From assembly GCA_024638345.1 (NCBI GenBank), contig JAHEKL010000062.1:1-7330 (forward strand): a stretch of DNA of 7,330 bases. Reading direction: 5' to 3'. This DNA is from Gammaproteobacteria bacterium. Lineage in GTDB: Bacteria; Gemmatimonadota; Gemmatimonadetes; Longimicrobiales; Gaopeijiaceae. Below are positions 6,139 to 7,330 of this stretch, one piece after another. Position 1 is the stretch's first letter, and each line of letters begins with the position of its first letter. The notes beneath the pieces are model-generated. The model saw nothing but the letters and a program-made list of their open reading frames with translations, made no database searches and was not told the origin of the DNA. Position numbers and translations under genes: made by a program.

Positions 6139-7330
6139 TCAATACCCCCACTCCCGGAACAGCGAGATCCCGAACACCCGCGCAAAATCGTTGTCCAGCT
6201 CGCCGAAGCCGGAGCTGCCGAGTCGCGCGAAACGATCCTCGAGGAACCCCTCGATCGACCAGAATTGATTGAATCGCCATTCGACGCGGGCACCCGGAAG
6301 GTTCGTCCTCCTCGTGGGACCGAGTCCGGTGAGGGGACGCAGCGTCAACGAGATGAACAGGTTCTCCCCCACGTAGCGGCCCATCTCGACCTCGGTCTCG
6401 GCGAAGAGCCCGCTCGGATTCCTGAATACCCCTAATCCACCGACCTGTTGGGCCTGGCTAACGGAGAGATAGTCGACCCCGAGGCTTCGGCTGAACGTGG
6501 ATCCGAGCTGGCTGACACCGAGATTCAGCCCCGCACCTACGAGGCTCGCCGCAGCACTCTCGACGACGGAGGTCTCACCGGATGCGAGCGCATACGACGG
6601 ACGTCCGAAGAGCAGATAGCTGATCAGGTCCGACTCCGGAATCGGCGGCTGCGCGTCGCTCGAGAGCGAGACCTGCGGGTTGAGCAGGGTGCCTCCGACG
6701 TTGGCGATCACGTTGAGAGGCTCCGCCTCGGCCCGTCTCAGTCGGTGCACCGCCTGAATGTTGAGCGAGGGGTTGATCCCCGGAGTCCCGACGAATTCGA
6801 TGGTTCCCGACTGGACGTCGAACAGGCGCCCGAACTGCGCGTAGGAGCCGCGGATCGGCTCGAGCGTTCCAACCAGTCGAAGCTCCCGCGCGGGACGATC
6901 GAAGGTGACGCCCAACTCCCCGCCGATCTCCACGTCCATCCCCTGGGTCTGCTCCTGACTGCGGATCCAGAAGTCCGATTCCAGCGCGAGCTCCACGTCC
7001 ACCCGAAGGTTCTGAATGAAGGGATTCTGCGAAACGTCGCCCACGGATCCCGCGACGAGAGTCGTATCGACGACGTCGAAGAACCTGGGGTCATTCAGGT
7101 CGATGACTTCGGCTCCGCGGACGAATTCCTGCAGAAAGAGCTCCCCACGCTCGACATCGACGGCGCCCGTGACCCGCGGCTCGGTGAACCGCCCGCCGAG
7201 CTGGACCTCACCTCCGATGCTGGCCGTGAGGTCTCGGCGGTCGACGGCACGAAAGGCCGTCGCGGTGAGACGGAGGTCGAATCCCGGATCCGCGATGTCG
7301 GCCAGGGAAACCGTACCGGTGACCTGAGCC
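6139..7330 (-). CDS. tamB: TamB / DUF490 translocation and assembly module protein, C-terminal part (5' end outside window)
   Basis: This is the C-terminal 396 residues of a TamB-type protein. TamB is anchored in the inner membrane and spans the periplasm as a hollow beta-taco. It helps insert outer-membrane proteins with a BamA-type partner and is implicated in phospholipid transport. The frame is open from the right edge to the TGA at 6139; the GTG at 7044 lies inside the frame and is not a real start. Visible are repeated short amphipathic strands typical of the family: GGEVQLGGRFTEPRVTGAV, LRLVGTLEPIRGSYAQFGRLF and VQSGTIEFVGTPGINPSLN. The C-terminal hallmark LISYLLFGRP lies at about 6600-6627, after IANVGGTLLNPQVSLSSD. 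The tail ends with alternating aromatic residues (FNQFWSIEGF, ISLFREWGY), as in the DUF490 C-terminus. The family is usually over 1000 residues, so most of the gene is off the window. The omp85 partner, if adjacent, is not visible. Confidence 0.92.
   Translation of the reverse strand, partial: AQVTGTVSLADIADPGFDLRLTATAFRAVDRRDLTASIGGEVQLGGRFTEPRVTGAVDVERGELFLQEFVRGAEVIDLNDPRFFDVVDTTLVAGSVGDVSQNPFIQNLRVDVELALESDFWIRSQEQTQGMDVEIGGELGVTFDRPARELRLVGTLEPIRGSYAQFGRLFDVQSGTIEFVGTPGINPSLNIQAVHRLRRAEAEPLNVIANVGGTLLNPQVSLSSDAQPPIPESDLISYLLFGRPSYALASGETSVVESAAASLVGAGLNLGVSQLGSTFSRSLGVDYLSVSQAQQVGGLGVFRNPSGLFAETEVEMGRYVGENLFISLTLRPLTGLGPTRRTNLPGARVEWRFNQFWSIEGFLEDRFARLGSSGFGELDNDFARVFGISLFREWGY

Noticed and set aside
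6139..7044. A 301-residue gene starting at the GTG at 7044
   Set aside because: The same frame stays open to the right edge and encodes further TamB-type beta repeats, so the GTG is an internal valine codon.

Overview
The window is GC-rich bacterial chromosome in which every recognisable gene lies on the minus strand, so transcription runs from right to left. The TamB-type protein at the right edge implies a diderm (Gram-negative-type) cell. The style of the proteins (a PspA with a long acidic tail next to a small YbjN/CesT-like protein, a D-amino-acid transaminase, a UvrA with a small insertion) would fit Gemmatimonadota or a related diderm lineage. That placement is an impression and is not proven by anything here.

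In order of transcription: (1) 6139-7330, the C-terminal part of a TamB/DUF490 envelope-assembly protein whose 5' end is outside the window. (2) 5195-6040, htpX, a four-helix inner-membrane zinc protease with a complete HExxH site. (3) 2238-5132, a complete uvrA, the DNA-damage recognition ATPase of nucleotide excision repair. (4) A 198-bp gap, the longest non-coding stretch, which separates uvrA from the next block and holds an AT-rich patch and small hairpins. (5) 1629-2039, a 136-residue YbjN/CesT-chaperone-like protein. (6) 808-1632, a PspA/IM30 coiled-coil protein whose start overlaps the preceding stop as ATGA. (7) 1-771, a D-amino-acid transaminase that runs off the left edge.

The two left-most gaps are -4 and 36 bp, so the YbjN-like gene, pspA and dat probably form one transcription unit. 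tamB, htpX and uvrA are 98 and 62 bp apart and may form another. Apart from uvrA and dat, the genes concern the envelope: TamB builds the outer membrane, HtpX clears damaged membrane proteins, and PspA stabilises the inner membrane. dat supplies D-glutamate or D-alanine for peptidoglycan. I see no mobile element, CRISPR array, tRNA or rRNA, and no clearly new system. The most useful leads are the small gene coupled to pspA and a GC-rich hairpin that can cover the pspA ribosome-binding site.
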